Positions 16,870 through 25,863 of a stretch of 64,000 nt of DNA are shown piece by piece (the stretch's first letter is position 1; each line of letters opens with the position of its first letter). Origin of the DNA: an uncultured Chitinophaga sp. (lineage in GTDB: Bacteria; Bacteroidota; Bacteroidia; Cytophagales; Cyclobacteriaceae). Position numbers and translations under genes: made by a program. The notes under the pieces were generated by a model, which was not told where the DNA came from, searched no databases, and worked only from the letters and a program-made list of their open reading frames with translations. The stretch lies in NCBI GenBank assembly GCA_902168205.1, contig CABHOK010000017.1, positions 124,001 to 188,000 on the forward strand, written 5' to 3'.

Positions 16870-18381
16870 TCAGTTGGTATACCCATCGTTTTGTTCAATG
16901 ATGCCTTTTCCTTCTATGATCACAGCGCTTGGTATCGGGAACAATACCTGGTAATCTTTAGCGTCTTTACCACGTGCTTTGGCACTCGATATAAATTTAC
17001 CGTGACGGATCAGATCCTGTCTGCGTACACCCTCTGCAAATAACTCACGACCGCGTTCGTCCAATATAGCATCGCGGAACTCATCCTGCGTCATGTCTTC
17101 AAAATCAGCAACGTTGCTGCGACTGCGTACTTCATTAACATACGCGTATGCTTCGGCCGGGCCGCGTTGTTCGTTGATCGCTTCCGCTACCGACAGATAT
17201 ACTTCTGCCAGACGGAACACCACTGCATCGATCGCGTATCCCGGGCCATCTCCGTTAAAGGAAGTATACTTCAACGGCAGCGGGCCTTTCCACCAGGTAT
17301 CGGTGCGATCTACTTCTCCCCAATCGGCTGTATAAGCGTCAATGATCACCGACTTGCGTTCATCGTTCGCATCAAATTTATCGAAGAAACTCCACGGCAT
17401 GTTGTAACCGCTCCATCCACCTACTTTACGCGTGATTGATCCCGCCTGGCGGAAATCAGAAGGCAACACTTCCTGTATATAGTAGTTTGGTGTAGCATCG
17501 CTCGCAGGCACAGCATAGATCAACTCGTTGTTACCGCGTTTTGTAAATATATCGGCATAGTTTGGTTCAAGAGCATATCCCATTTCGAGTATCTCTTTTC
17601 CGATAGCTTCAGCTTTTGCCCACTGTTTGGTATGCATATATAGTTTCAACAATACCATTCGTGCTACACCTTTGGACACACGGCCCCACTGTGAAGTATT
17701 TCCATTATACATATCTTCCAGGTCAGGGATTGCCTCTGTAAGATCTTTCTCCATCTGCGCAGTGTATTCGGCATCGCTCAGGCGTGGTGTTATCTGGGTG
17801 TCATTGAGGGTAGCCGGATCGAGTTTTACATTTACCGGTCCGAAGAAATCATAGAGTATATACATAAGCCAGGCACGCAGTACTTTCGCTTCGGCTACAT
17901 ATTTCTTGCGTACTTCTTCTGTTCCGCCGGTAGCATTGCTGATCTTGTTGATCACATCCGTAGCACGGGCAACGTAGCGAATCTTATAGTATACGGTCTC
18001 ATTCGAACCTGACCATGTAGAAGGGCCGAATGTAAAGTTCTCCAGGTTTGGGTCCCAGCCATTTACCATCTCATCCGTAGTAAGGATACTGCGCATCAGG
18101 TAAGTTTTATTATCGGCATTGTAGAGTGAGTTATACCACACACCATCACCGGGATCAGTCATGCCCCAGTTGGTGGAGAATGGACTATATAACGCAACTA
18201 CTGCTACATTAAAGTCTGCTTCGGTTTTGAAAAAGTTCTCAGGACTTACCTGCGTGTATACTTTTGTTTCGAGCGCATCGTCACAGCTTGCCAGTGGCAC
18301 AAGTATAGCTGCCATGGCGATCAGTGTACGCATCAGGGAACGCTTGCTATAGTGATGTATATTTTTCATACGTACGTTCAT
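16870..18381 (-). CDS. susD: SusD/RagB family glycan-binding lipoprotein (galactan PUL)
   Basis: About 503 residues from the ATG at 18381, one base after the SusC stop (TAA-A-ATG); an ATG at 18369 is also possible. Lipobox PLASC is followed by DD, fitting surface exposure. Typical SusD features include VYTQVSPENFF near the N-terminus, the TPR-like helical region (VLRAWLMYILYDFFGPV) and the C-terminal INEQRGPAEAYAYVNEVRSR plus ILDERGRELFAEG blocks. SusD caps the SusC barrel and captures oligosaccharides. Given the two GH53 enzymes in the operon, galacto-oligosaccharides are the likely ligand; this is inference from context. Confidence 0.95.
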   Translation of the reverse strand: MNVRMKNIHHYSKRSLMRTLIAMAAILVPLASCDDALETKVYTQVSPENFFKTEADFNVAVVALYSPFSTNWGMTDPGDGVWYNSLYNADNKTYLMRSILTTDEMVNGWDPNLENFTFGPSTWSGSNETVYYKIRYVARATDVINKISNATGGTEEVRKKYVAEAKVLRAWLMYILYDFFGPVNVKLDPATLNDTQITPRLSDAEYTAQMEKDLTEAIPDLEDMYNGNTSQWGRVSKGVARMVLLKLYMHTKQWAKAEAIGKEILEMGYALEPNYADIFTKRGNNELIYAVPASDATPNYYIQEVLPSDFRQAGSITRKVGGWSGYNMPWSFFDKFDANDERKSVIIDAYTADWGEVDRTDTWWKGPLPLKYTSFNGDGPGYAIDAVVFRLAEVYLSVAEAINEQRGPAEAYAYVNEVRSRSNVADFEDMTQDEFRDAILDERGRELFAEGVRRQDLIRHGKFISSAKARGKDAKDYQVLFPIPSAVIIEGKGIIEQNDGYTN

Positions 18382-18382
18382 T

Positions 18383-21300
18383 TTAGAATTTGAGATTAAC
18401 ACCAAAGGTTGTTGACAATGCCTGTGGATACGGGTTCACTTCCGTGAACTCCGGATCATACCCGTTATAGTTCGAGAACACGGCCAGGTTCTGCACATCT
18501 ACGAAGACGCGTGCTGACTGAATGAACTTCCTGTTACCCCATAACTTATCAGGTAAACGATAACCCAATGTTATATTCTTCAGACGAACAAAGCTCGCTT
18601 TCTCCAGGTAGAAATCATGTGTACCGGTAGGGTTGCTTCCGCTATACGGGTTGCTCGCTATACCAGGCAGGTCGCCCGTTGAATTTTCCGCTGTCCAGAT
18701 GCGCGATACATCGGTTAATGTATTCTGCGAGTTGGTGTTCGCGATGCGCAGTGGATCATAGAAGCCAGAGTAATTATTGAACGCTGATTGTCCTAAGAAA
18801 CCATAGAAGAAGAAGTTCAGATCGAAGTTCTTATAGGTAACAGTATTACCCAAGCCTACATTCCACTTCGGACTGGTGTTTCCCAGCATCACTACATCTT
18901 TACTGTTCAGTTCACCATCACCGTTGCTGTCGATATATTTAATGTTACCCGGTTTGGCACCTGCCATGTAGGAAGGCACATCGCCTGTGCTGGTAATGAT
19001 ACCATCGGTGCGCCAACCGTATACTGCGTTGATCGGATCGTTCTCCCCTATATATTCCGGTAATGCCACCTGCGGATTACGTTCTACCCAATATGCTTTG
19101 AAGGTTGAGACGTTGAGCGTAGTAGTCCAACGCAAAGAACCATTATCAACGTTGGTTGATGTAAGCGAAAGCTCAATACCCTGGCTGCGGGTAGACCCTA
19201 CGTTGGCAGCTACTTGCCCATCGGCATTGTTGGACGGAAGTCTGTTGAAGTCCAATAGATCTTTTGCTGTACGTTGGTAAATTTCGAAGGAACCACTGAG
19301 GCGGTCGCTCCATAATCCAAAGTCGAGACCAACGTTGATCATCACATCGGTTTCCCAGGTCAAATTCTGATTACCAACCTGCGCGAGCGTTACACCATTA
19401 TAATAGGTGTTACCAATGAGGTAGTAGAAACCTGATTCATACAAGTCGAGTGCATTTGTTGGTGAGATACGATCGTTACCCACTGTTCCGTATCCCGCAC
19501 GCAGTTTCAGATCAGAGATAAGTGTTGAGTTCTTGAGGAAATCTTCCTGATTGATACGCCATGCAGCCGATATACCGGGGAAGAATCCATATTTATCTTC
19601 CGGGAATGTGCTGGAACCATCGCGTCTGCCGGTGAACGTAACGATATATTTATCGAGAAGTGAATAATTCGCTCGGAAGAACTGCGATATCTTGGTTGCG
19701 TTTGGCGAACGATATGAACTCATAATCGCCTTCTCCTTATTGGCACCTATACCAATGTTATTATACTGTAATGCATCGGTGAAGAAATCAACGGCCTGCA
19801 TGCTGAACGACTCCTGCACGCTGTTATAGTATCCGGCACCGAGTACCAGTGAAAGATTACCGGGACCGACTTTTTTATCGTACGTAAGGAATGCTTCCGT
19901 TGTATAGTTGTCCAGACTACCCTGTCCCAATTGCGCCATACCTTCCGGTAACTGCGAGTTCTGCACTGCGCGTGGCAAATAGAAGTTACGCGTAGATGAT
20001 TGCTTATCGATACCTACTACTACATTACCTTTTAAGGCATCAGTGATTTTTACTTCCAGTGTTGGCGAAGCAATGATGCGGCTCGTGCGCGTTTTATCTT
20101 TAATAGCAAGGAACGCTACGGGGTTGGTAATAAGCGGATCGAATGTCTTCGTATAGTTACCATCTTCATCGTATACCCCCACCGTTGGCGAGAATGCATA
20201 CGCAGATTGCAGCATGTTATATTTCTCCACACCACCCGCGTTCGCACCAGACGATGCGTTGTTGTTGTTGATCTGGCTTAACGTAAGGTTCAATCCAAAC
20301 TTAACCCGACCTCCGAGTTTTTGCTCCAGGTTTACGCGACCGGTATAGCGAACAAAATCAGAGTTCTCCAGAATAGCTTTGTTGTTATAGTAGTTGAACG
20401 AAGTATAGAGTTTGGTTTTATCCGTTCCTCCCGAAAGCGAAATGTTGTGTTCCTGTATACTTCCATTGCGCATTACCTTATCGGTCCAGTCAGTACCGGC
20501 ACCGGCAGTGCGAATTTGTTCATCGGTAAATTTCGGAGTAAACGCACCTACGGAAGATGGATCGGTAGTGCCATACGGAGCAATTCCGTTATCATAGAGA
20601 TATTTATCTTTCGCCAAACGATTCTGCTGTTGCATGAACTGTGTGGCATCGAGCAGGTCATAATAATCTTTCGGAGATTGTATAGTATAGCTTCCGCGAT
20701 ACTCTGTTGTTACAGCTCCGGCCTTTCCACGCTTCGTAGTAATCAGCACAACACCGTTTGCTGCGGCAGATCCATATATAGCGGTAGCACTCGCATCTTT
20801 CAATATATCGATCGACTCTATATCGGAAGGATTTATACTGCTGAGCGGGTTGCGATCTACACCACCATAGTATCCTAAATTACTGTCGTTAAGCGAAGGC
20901 TCAGCGCTGCCGTTGTTGAGTACGGGTACACCATCAATGACATATAGTGGAGTATTATTTCCGTTCGGAGAGATAGCACCACGAATATTTACATTGAGAC
21001 CACCACCGGGCTGGGCGCTGCGTTGTGTGAGGTTAAGTCCGGCAGCACGACCTTGCAACAGGTTATCAATCGAAGTGTTAGCAACCTGCGGAAGTTCGGA
21101 TGCCTTTACCGATGACACAGCACCGGATATATCCTCCCTGCGTTGTGTACCGTATCCAACCACCACAACTTCACTCAGCGTCTGGATGTCGGGCATCATT
21201 TGAATATTTACCGAGGTCTGGTTGTTGATCGCCAGCTCTTCAGACAAGTATCCTATAAAAGAGAAAACCAGTGTTCCCGAACTTTGAGACTCTGGTATAG

Positions 21301-21511
21301 AAAGCGAGTAAGCACCAGCCTGATCGGAAACAGTTCCCAAACTTGTTCCTTTTAAAAGAACATTCACACCGGGCAGCTCACTTCCGTTTTCATCCGTAAT
21401 CTTTCCCGTGATAACCTTCTGCTGTGCCTGGAGACCGTAGCACACCGTTATCAGCATGGCCATTGTAAAGAGTAATTTTTTGATCATACGTAGATGGTTT
21501 AAGTTTTTCAT
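18383..21511 (-). CDS. susC: SusC/RagA family TonB-dependent transporter (galactan PUL)
   Basis: About 1042 residues from the ATG at 21511; the TTG at 21535 is not needed, and the ATG at 21487 directly before the signal peptide is a real alternative. A signal peptide ends LQAQQ. Next come a carboxypeptidase-like regulatory domain (VITGKITDENGSELPGVNVL), the TonB-box/plug start (VVVGYGTQRREDISGAVSSV), the plug signature DVLKDASATAIYGSAAANGV (with an Ile before it) and a 22-strand barrel to the terminal aromatic residue. It imports oligosaccharides across the outer membrane using TonB energy, with SusD as lid. First gene of the operon, divergent from the HTCS gene, whose regulator probably controls it. 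Confidence 0.96.
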   Translation of the reverse strand: MKNLNHLRMIKKLLFTMAMLITVCYGLQAQQKVITGKITDENGSELPGVNVLLKGTSLGTVSDQAGAYSLSIPESQSSGTLVFSFIGYLSEELAINNQTSVNIQMMPDIQTLSEVVVVGYGTQRREDISGAVSSVKASELPQVANTSIDNLLQGRAAGLNLTQRSAQPGGGLNVNIRGAISPNGNNTPLYVIDGVPVLNNGSAEPSLNDSNLGYYGGVDRNPLSSINPSDIESIDILKDASATAIYGSAAANGVVLITTKRGKAGAVTTEYRGSYTIQSPKDYYDLLDATQFMQQQNRLAKDKYLYDNGIAPYGTTDPSSVGAFTPKFTDEQIRTAGAGTDWTDKVMRNGSIQEHNISLSGGTDKTKLYTSFNYYNNKAILENSDFVRYTGRVNLEQKLGGRVKFGLNLTLSQINNNNASSGANAGGVEKYNMLQSAYAFSPTVGVYDEDGNYTKTFDPLITNPVAFLAIKDKTRTSRIIASPTLEVKITDALKGNVVVGIDKQSSTRNFYLPRAVQNSQLPEGMAQLGQGSLDNYTTEAFLTYDKKVGPGNLSLVLGAGYYNSVQESFSMQAVDFFTDALQYNNIGIGANKEKAIMSSYRSPNATKISQFFRANYSLLDKYIVTFTGRRDGSSTFPEDKYGFFPGISAAWRINQEDFLKNSTLISDLKLRAGYGTVGNDRISPTNALDLYESGFYYLIGNTYYNGVTLAQVGNQNLTWETDVMINVGLDFGLWSDRLSGSFEIYQRTAKDLLDFNRLPSNNADGQVAANVGSTRSQGIELSLTSTNVDNGSLRWTTTLNVSTFKAYWVERNPQVALPEYIGENDPINAVYGWRTDGIITSTGDVPSYMAGAKPGNIKYIDSNGDGELNSKDVVMLGNTSPKWNVGLGNTVTYKNFDLNFFFYGFLGQSAFNNYSGFYDPLRIANTNSQNTLTDVSRIWTAENSTGDLPGIASNPYSGSNPTGTHDFYLEKASFVRLKNITLGYRLPDKLWGNRKFIQSARVFVDVQNLAVFSNYNGYDPEFTEVNPYPQALSTTFGVNLKF

Positions 21512-21513
21512 CA

Positions 21514-21670
21514 ACCGATTGCAATGTACCTTCAAACGATTGCAGCGATTGACACAAATCGTACAGGAATCGACAAAAAACCAACCACGTGAAGTTGGAA
21601 TCCTTCTTTTTGCATGAATTTTCAGTCATCCGCAACGGATGGTGCACACGCGTGCAAAAATCGATTGCAT
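21514..21670. promoter_or_regulatory. CGATTGCA repeats in the susC-HTCS divergent region
   Basis: CGATTGCA occurs exactly at 21516-21523, 21537-21544 and 21662-21669, with a near copy CGATTGAC at 21546. The first two are 21 bp apart, the spacing typical of the two half-sites contacted by AraC-family domains, such as the output domain of the adjacent HTCS. If these are operators for susC, the SusC start at 21487 is favoured, because the first copy lies only five bases before 21511. Function is inferred, not shown. Confidence 0.4.
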
Positions 21671-21702
21671 ACAAACCAAAATGTAGCGTACTTAATATCG
21701 TG

Positions 21703-24700
21703 ATGATGTTTCGTGGTATGATCAACTTCCGCAAGATCCTTCGACCTGTGCTCGGCCTTTTGTTCCTGCTGGCTGGAGTTTGCACCGCTTTCGCGGAATC
21801 TCCTTTCTTCTCAACGCTGTCGGTACGCGATGGACTTCCCTCCAACATCATCAGTGCGGTAGCGCAGGATCAGCGTCAGTTTATGTGGATCGGCACTGCC
21901 AACGGTGTGTGCCGGTATGATGGTTATCGCTTCATTACTTTTAAAAAAGGAGAAGGTATAAATACGCTACCGGCAAACGAGATCAGTTCGATGCTGGTAG
22001 CTGACGATTATTTATGGGTGGGCACCTGGAAGGGACTCTGCAAAATCAACACAGCTACATTTGAAGTAACGCGTATCGACCTCGGTAAAAATGTGGTGGT
22101 TCGCACCTTATATAAAGGAGCGAATAATATACTCTGGATTGGTACCGCCAACGGACTTGTTCGCTATACACTGTCCAACGGGGGATATACTGTATATACA
22201 GCACAGAATAACCATTTGAGTCATAACACGGTACGTTCGATCTATGAAGACTCACGCGGGAATCTCTGGGTGGGCACGTATGACAAGCTGAATAGACTGG
22301 CGAAAGGCAAAAATGCATTTGAGACATTTGATCTGAAAGGCGACTATAAACCTTCTCTGAAGAACAACCTGATCTGCGGAGATATTAAACCTGCTTCTGC
22401 ACAATCTGATTCATTGGTTTGGGTTGGGACAGAGACTGGTCTTTGTCTTTTCAATACCTATACGAATACGTATAAACGTTATTCAGAAAAAGATATAGCC
22501 TTCAGCAACGAGGTAATTAAATGTATATACCCGGATGGTAAAGGAAATCTCTGGCTGGGAACCGATTTCGGGCTTAACGTTTTCAATCCATCCACCAAGA
22601 CCAACGAGGTATATTTTCACAATCCACAACTGTCCTATTCCATTGCCAACAATGTTATCTGGCAGATCTATGAAGATACCGGTGGCGTAATCTGGTTTGT
22701 TACTTCCAACGGGTTAAGCAGGCTCAACAAGTTCAGAAACTTTTATACCTATCACGAAGTATCGTACCCGATTAACAATGAAACCATTGGCAACCAGGTA
22801 AAGTCTGTATTGGTAACGCGTAAAGGTATACTCTGGCTTGCCACATTGCATGGCGTTATCCGCTTTGATCCTGTAACCAAAACGCGCAAAGTTTTTGAAA
22901 CCGGTGCTCCGGAAAATAATCGCATTCAACTGAATAATACTTTTGCTTTAGAGGAAGATGACTACGGTCGCATCTGGATCGGCACAGCGGGCGGTATAAA
23001 TATATGGGACGAAGTCAACCAGAAGATGTATGCCATCAGTGCAAATGCTACCAATGGACTTACTTCAAATTATATAGCACGCTTTACAAAAGGTACCGAT
23101 GGCTCCTTCTGGGTAAGCGCGTGGGAAGGCGGATTGTTCAAAGTTGTAGGGAACCTGCGCGAGCTTTCCTCTATACATTTCGAACTGGCCGGAGATTTCG
23201 GTTCGTCCAAAAATGTAAGTGGAGCCAATGCTATATGGGCCACACATTATGCCGAACTATTTCGCATTGATCTGCAATCGCACAAAAGCACGAGTATAAA
23301 TGCATTCAATGCTGTGTCCAACAAAAAGGACATAAGCTGTTTATACTTTTCCCGAAGAGGAAGTTTATGGGCTGGCGTGCCCAACGGGCTGATCGAATAT
23401 AAACCGCAAAAAGACTCTGCTATATTCTACCCGGCAACTACAGGTAACGATGTAACCCTGGCGAGCATTACCGAAGACAGCGAAGGAAATATATGGTGTG
23501 CTGCCAATAACTTTATTCTGAAATTCTCTGTTCCCGATCATCAACTTGAAATATTCCCGCTTGAGAAAGATATACCTTTAAAGAGTTTCTTTGACGGCTG
23601 TGTGGCAAACACTCCGGAAGGCGATATAATTTTTGGCGGGGACAACGGCTATATACGACTTTCACCAGCCATCAAACCCAACGTGTTCGAGCCGAACATT
23701 TACATCACCACACTCGAAATCAATAACAAGATCATTGCTACCGATGAAGCAATTGATGGCACGATACTGCTTCAGAAAGATATAGCGGTTACCGATAACT
23801 TAACGTTGGACTATGCACAACGCTCACTCGCCTTCGAGTTTTCATCCTTGCATTACTGGCAACCTTCGAGCAACGTATATGCCTATAAACTCGAAGGCTT
23901 TGATCGTGATTGGAACTATGTTTCAGGATTAAAGAACTTTGCCGTATACTCCAATCTTTCTCCCGGCACGTATACTCTTTCGGTAAAGGGTACGAACAAC
24001 TATGGTATATGGAGTGATCGCATCGCTACCATCAGCATTCGAGTAAAGCCACCGTTGTTTTTAAGCACCGGATTTATTTGTCTGTATGCCGTGCTGGCGA
24101 TAGCAATAATCATTATATCGCTTCGAACATACTCTGCGCGACTCCACCTGAAGAATGAATTGAAGATAACGCGCATGGAGAAAGAACATGCTGAAGAGAT
24201 CGTTCAAACCAAGCAACAGTTCTTTGCCAATATCTCGCATGAACTACGAACACCGATCAGTCTCATATTGCCACCGATCCAGCAACTGCTCAAGCAAAAC
24301 AACTTACAGGAAGAGAATAAAAGATTACTGTCGCTTGCTGAGAAAAATTCACACCGACTGTTACGTGTCGTAAACCAGATACTGGATTTCCGTAAGCTTG
24401 AAAACGATAGTCTGCAGTTGCGTGTTACTTCTTTTGATATTGTCTCCTTCTGCCAGGAGATGTATTCGCTCTTTACCGATAAAGCCGCGCGCAAAGAGAT
24501 CACGTTTGCGTTCAACAAAGGTATAGATGAATGCCTGGTGTGGGCCGATACCGAGAAGATTGAAACCATTCTCTTCAACCTGCTCTCCAATGCATTCAAA
24601 TTTACTCCTAAGGGTGGAAGCGTTCACCTGATGGTAGAACTGCATGGCAAGAGTGATATTTATAGCAAGGGCGCTATTGAAGTAACGGTAAGTGATTCCG

Positions 24701-25842
24701 GTATAGGTATACCGCCGGATGAACTGGCCCATATATTTGAGCGCTTTTACCAGACACATGCTGCAAAGAAAATGGAAGCAGGATCCGGTATAGGATTAAC
24801 ACTGGTAGCTGAATATGCCAAGCTTCACCACGGTGAAGTAAAAGTAGAAAGCGTAGTAGGTAAAGGAACATCGTTTACATTAATCCTGCCGTTAGGTTCC
24901 GAGCATTTCCCATTTGAAGCAGCTGATAGCGATGAAGTAAATCTGATTGCCGTAAAGTCTGCTTATCCCGATGATCACGCTAAAGCCTATCGCTACGGAC
25001 TGGAGTCTGGCAAACCGTTAGTCCTTATCATTGAGGACAATTATGATATAGCAGAATTTATACAGGTGAGTCTCAAGGGCAAGTATAATTTTGTTACCGC
25101 GCAAAATGGCGAAGAAGGTTTAGCAAAGACCAACAGTTTTCTGCCCGACATCATCATCAGTGACATTATGATGCCGGTGATGGATGGACTTTCCATGTGC
25201 AGGAAAATAAAGAGTAATCCGAAGACCAGTCACATATCCATTATTATACTTACCGCCAAAGGACTTACCTCTCAACAGATTGAAGGTTTGAGCACTGGTG
25301 CCGATATATACCTTACCAAGCCTTTCGAGATTGAATTGCTCGAAGCGCACATCGATCACTTACTGAAACGCAAAAAAGAACTCGCAGATTATTTCCGTCA
25401 CGAACTGATCGTTCAGCCTTCTGCCTCCACGGCCGGTGAAAATGTAGACGATAAATTTATTCGCAAGGTGATGAACATCATCGAAGCCAATATATCCAAT
25501 GCTGATTTCAGCGTAGAGATGTTGAGCGAGGAAGTTGGCATGAGCTCTACGCACCTATACCGCAAGCTGAAATCAACAACACAACTTTCTCCTAACGATA
25601 TCATCCGTAAATACAGGATCAAAAAAGCATCGCTTTTGCTGGGTAATAAAGAAGGCAACATTTCTGAGATCATGTATGAGGTAGGCTTCTCGAATCTCTC
25701 CTATTTTTCCAAATGCTTCCGTGCTGAGTTTGGTGTTACACCTAAAGAGTATCAGCAAAAAGTAAGTAAGAGTTCGGTTGAGATTGATTCGGTTAATCCT
25801 GCTGATCTTGGTAATCTGTCCGAACAGGATTCTAAGGAGTAA
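21703..25842 (+). CDS. Hybrid two-component system (HTCS) regulator of the galactan PUL
   Basis: About 1379 residues from the ATG at 21703, just before a signal peptide ending at CTAFAE; an upstream GTG is unlikely. Two propeller domains follow (many LWIGT/LWVGT repeats), then a Y_Y_Y domain (YAYKLEGFDRDWNYV) and one membrane helix. The histidine kinase has phospho-His846 in ISHELRTP and an ATPase domain with DSGIGIPPDE. The receiver has phospho-Asp1154 in IISDIMMPVMDG, and an AraC-type helix-turn-helix (SSTHLYRKLK, VGFSNLSYFSKCF) ends the protein. Sensor, kinase, receiver and DNA-binding output are in one chain. It should sense periplasmic galacto-oligosaccharides and activate the divergent susC operon; the ligand is inferred from location. 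Confidence 0.95.
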   Translation: MMFRGMINFRKILRPVLGLLFLLAGVCTAFAESPFFSTLSVRDGLPSNIISAVAQDQRQFMWIGTANGVCRYDGYRFITFKKGEGINTLPANEISSMLVADDYLWVGTWKGLCKINTATFEVTRIDLGKNVVVRTLYKGANNILWIGTANGLVRYTLSNGGYTVYTAQNNHLSHNTVRSIYEDSRGNLWVGTYDKLNRLAKGKNAFETFDLKGDYKPSLKNNLICGDIKPASAQSDSLVWVGTETGLCLFNTYTNTYKRYSEKDIAFSNEVIKCIYPDGKGNLWLGTDFGLNVFNPSTKTNEVYFHNPQLSYSIANNVIWQIYEDTGGVIWFVTSNGLSRLNKFRNFYTYHEVSYPINNETIGNQVKSVLVTRKGILWLATLHGVIRFDPVTKTRKVFETGAPENNRIQLNNTFALEEDDYGRIWIGTAGGINIWDEVNQKMYAISANATNGLTSNYIARFTKGTDGSFWVSAWEGGLFKVVGNLRELSSIHFELAGDFGSSKNVSGANAIWATHYAELFRIDLQSHKSTSINAFNAVSNKKDISCLYFSRRGSLWAGVPNGLIEYKPQKDSAIFYPATTGNDVTLASITEDSEGNIWCAANNFILKFSVPDHQLEIFPLEKDIPLKSFFDGCVANTPEGDIIFGGDNGYIRLSPAIKPNVFEPNIYITTLEINNKIIATDEAIDGTILLQKDIAVTDNLTLDYAQRSLAFEFSSLHYWQPSSNVYAYKLEGFDRDWNYVSGLKNFAVYSNLSPGTYTLSVKGTNNYGIWSDRIATISIRVKPPLFLSTGFICLYAVLAIAIIIISLRTYSARLHLKNELKITRMEKEHAEEIVQTKQQFFANISHELRTPISLILPPIQQLLKQNNLQEENKRLLSLAEKNSHRLLRVVNQILDFRKLENDSLQLRVTSFDIVSFCQEMYSLFTDKAARKEITFAFNKGIDECLVWADTEKIETILFNLLSNAFKFTPKGGSVHLMVELHGKSDIYSKGAIEVTVSDSGIGIPPDELAHIFERFYQTHAAKKMEAGSGIGLTLVAEYAKLHHGEVKVESVVGKGTSFTLILPLGSEHFPFEAADSDEVNLIAVKSAYPDDHAKAYRYGLESGKPLVLIIEDNYDIAEFIQVSLKGKYNFVTAQNGEEGLAKTNSFLPDIIISDIMMPVMDGLSMCRKIKSNPKTSHISIIILTAKGLTSQQIEGLSTGADIYLTKPFEIELLEAHIDHLLKRKKELADYFRHELIVQPSASTAGENVDDKFIRKVMNIIEANISNADFSVEMLSEEVGMSSTHLYRKLKSTTQLSPNDIIRKYRIKKASLLLGNKEGNISEIMYEVGFSNLSYFSKCFRAEFGVTPKEYQQKVSKSSVEIDSVNPADLGNLSEQDSKE

Positions 25843-25863
25843 ATATATACTTCAGCCATATAT

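Noticed and set aside
20321-20878. 185-codon plus-strand frame opposite susC
   Set aside because: It is antisense to the conserved plug region of a clear SusC gene, with no recognisable domain.
21589-21702. N-terminal extension of the galactan HTCS from a GTG at 21589
   Set aside because: The added 38 residues are not hydrophobic and precede a clean ATG and signal peptide at 21703; the region carries the putative promoter repeats.
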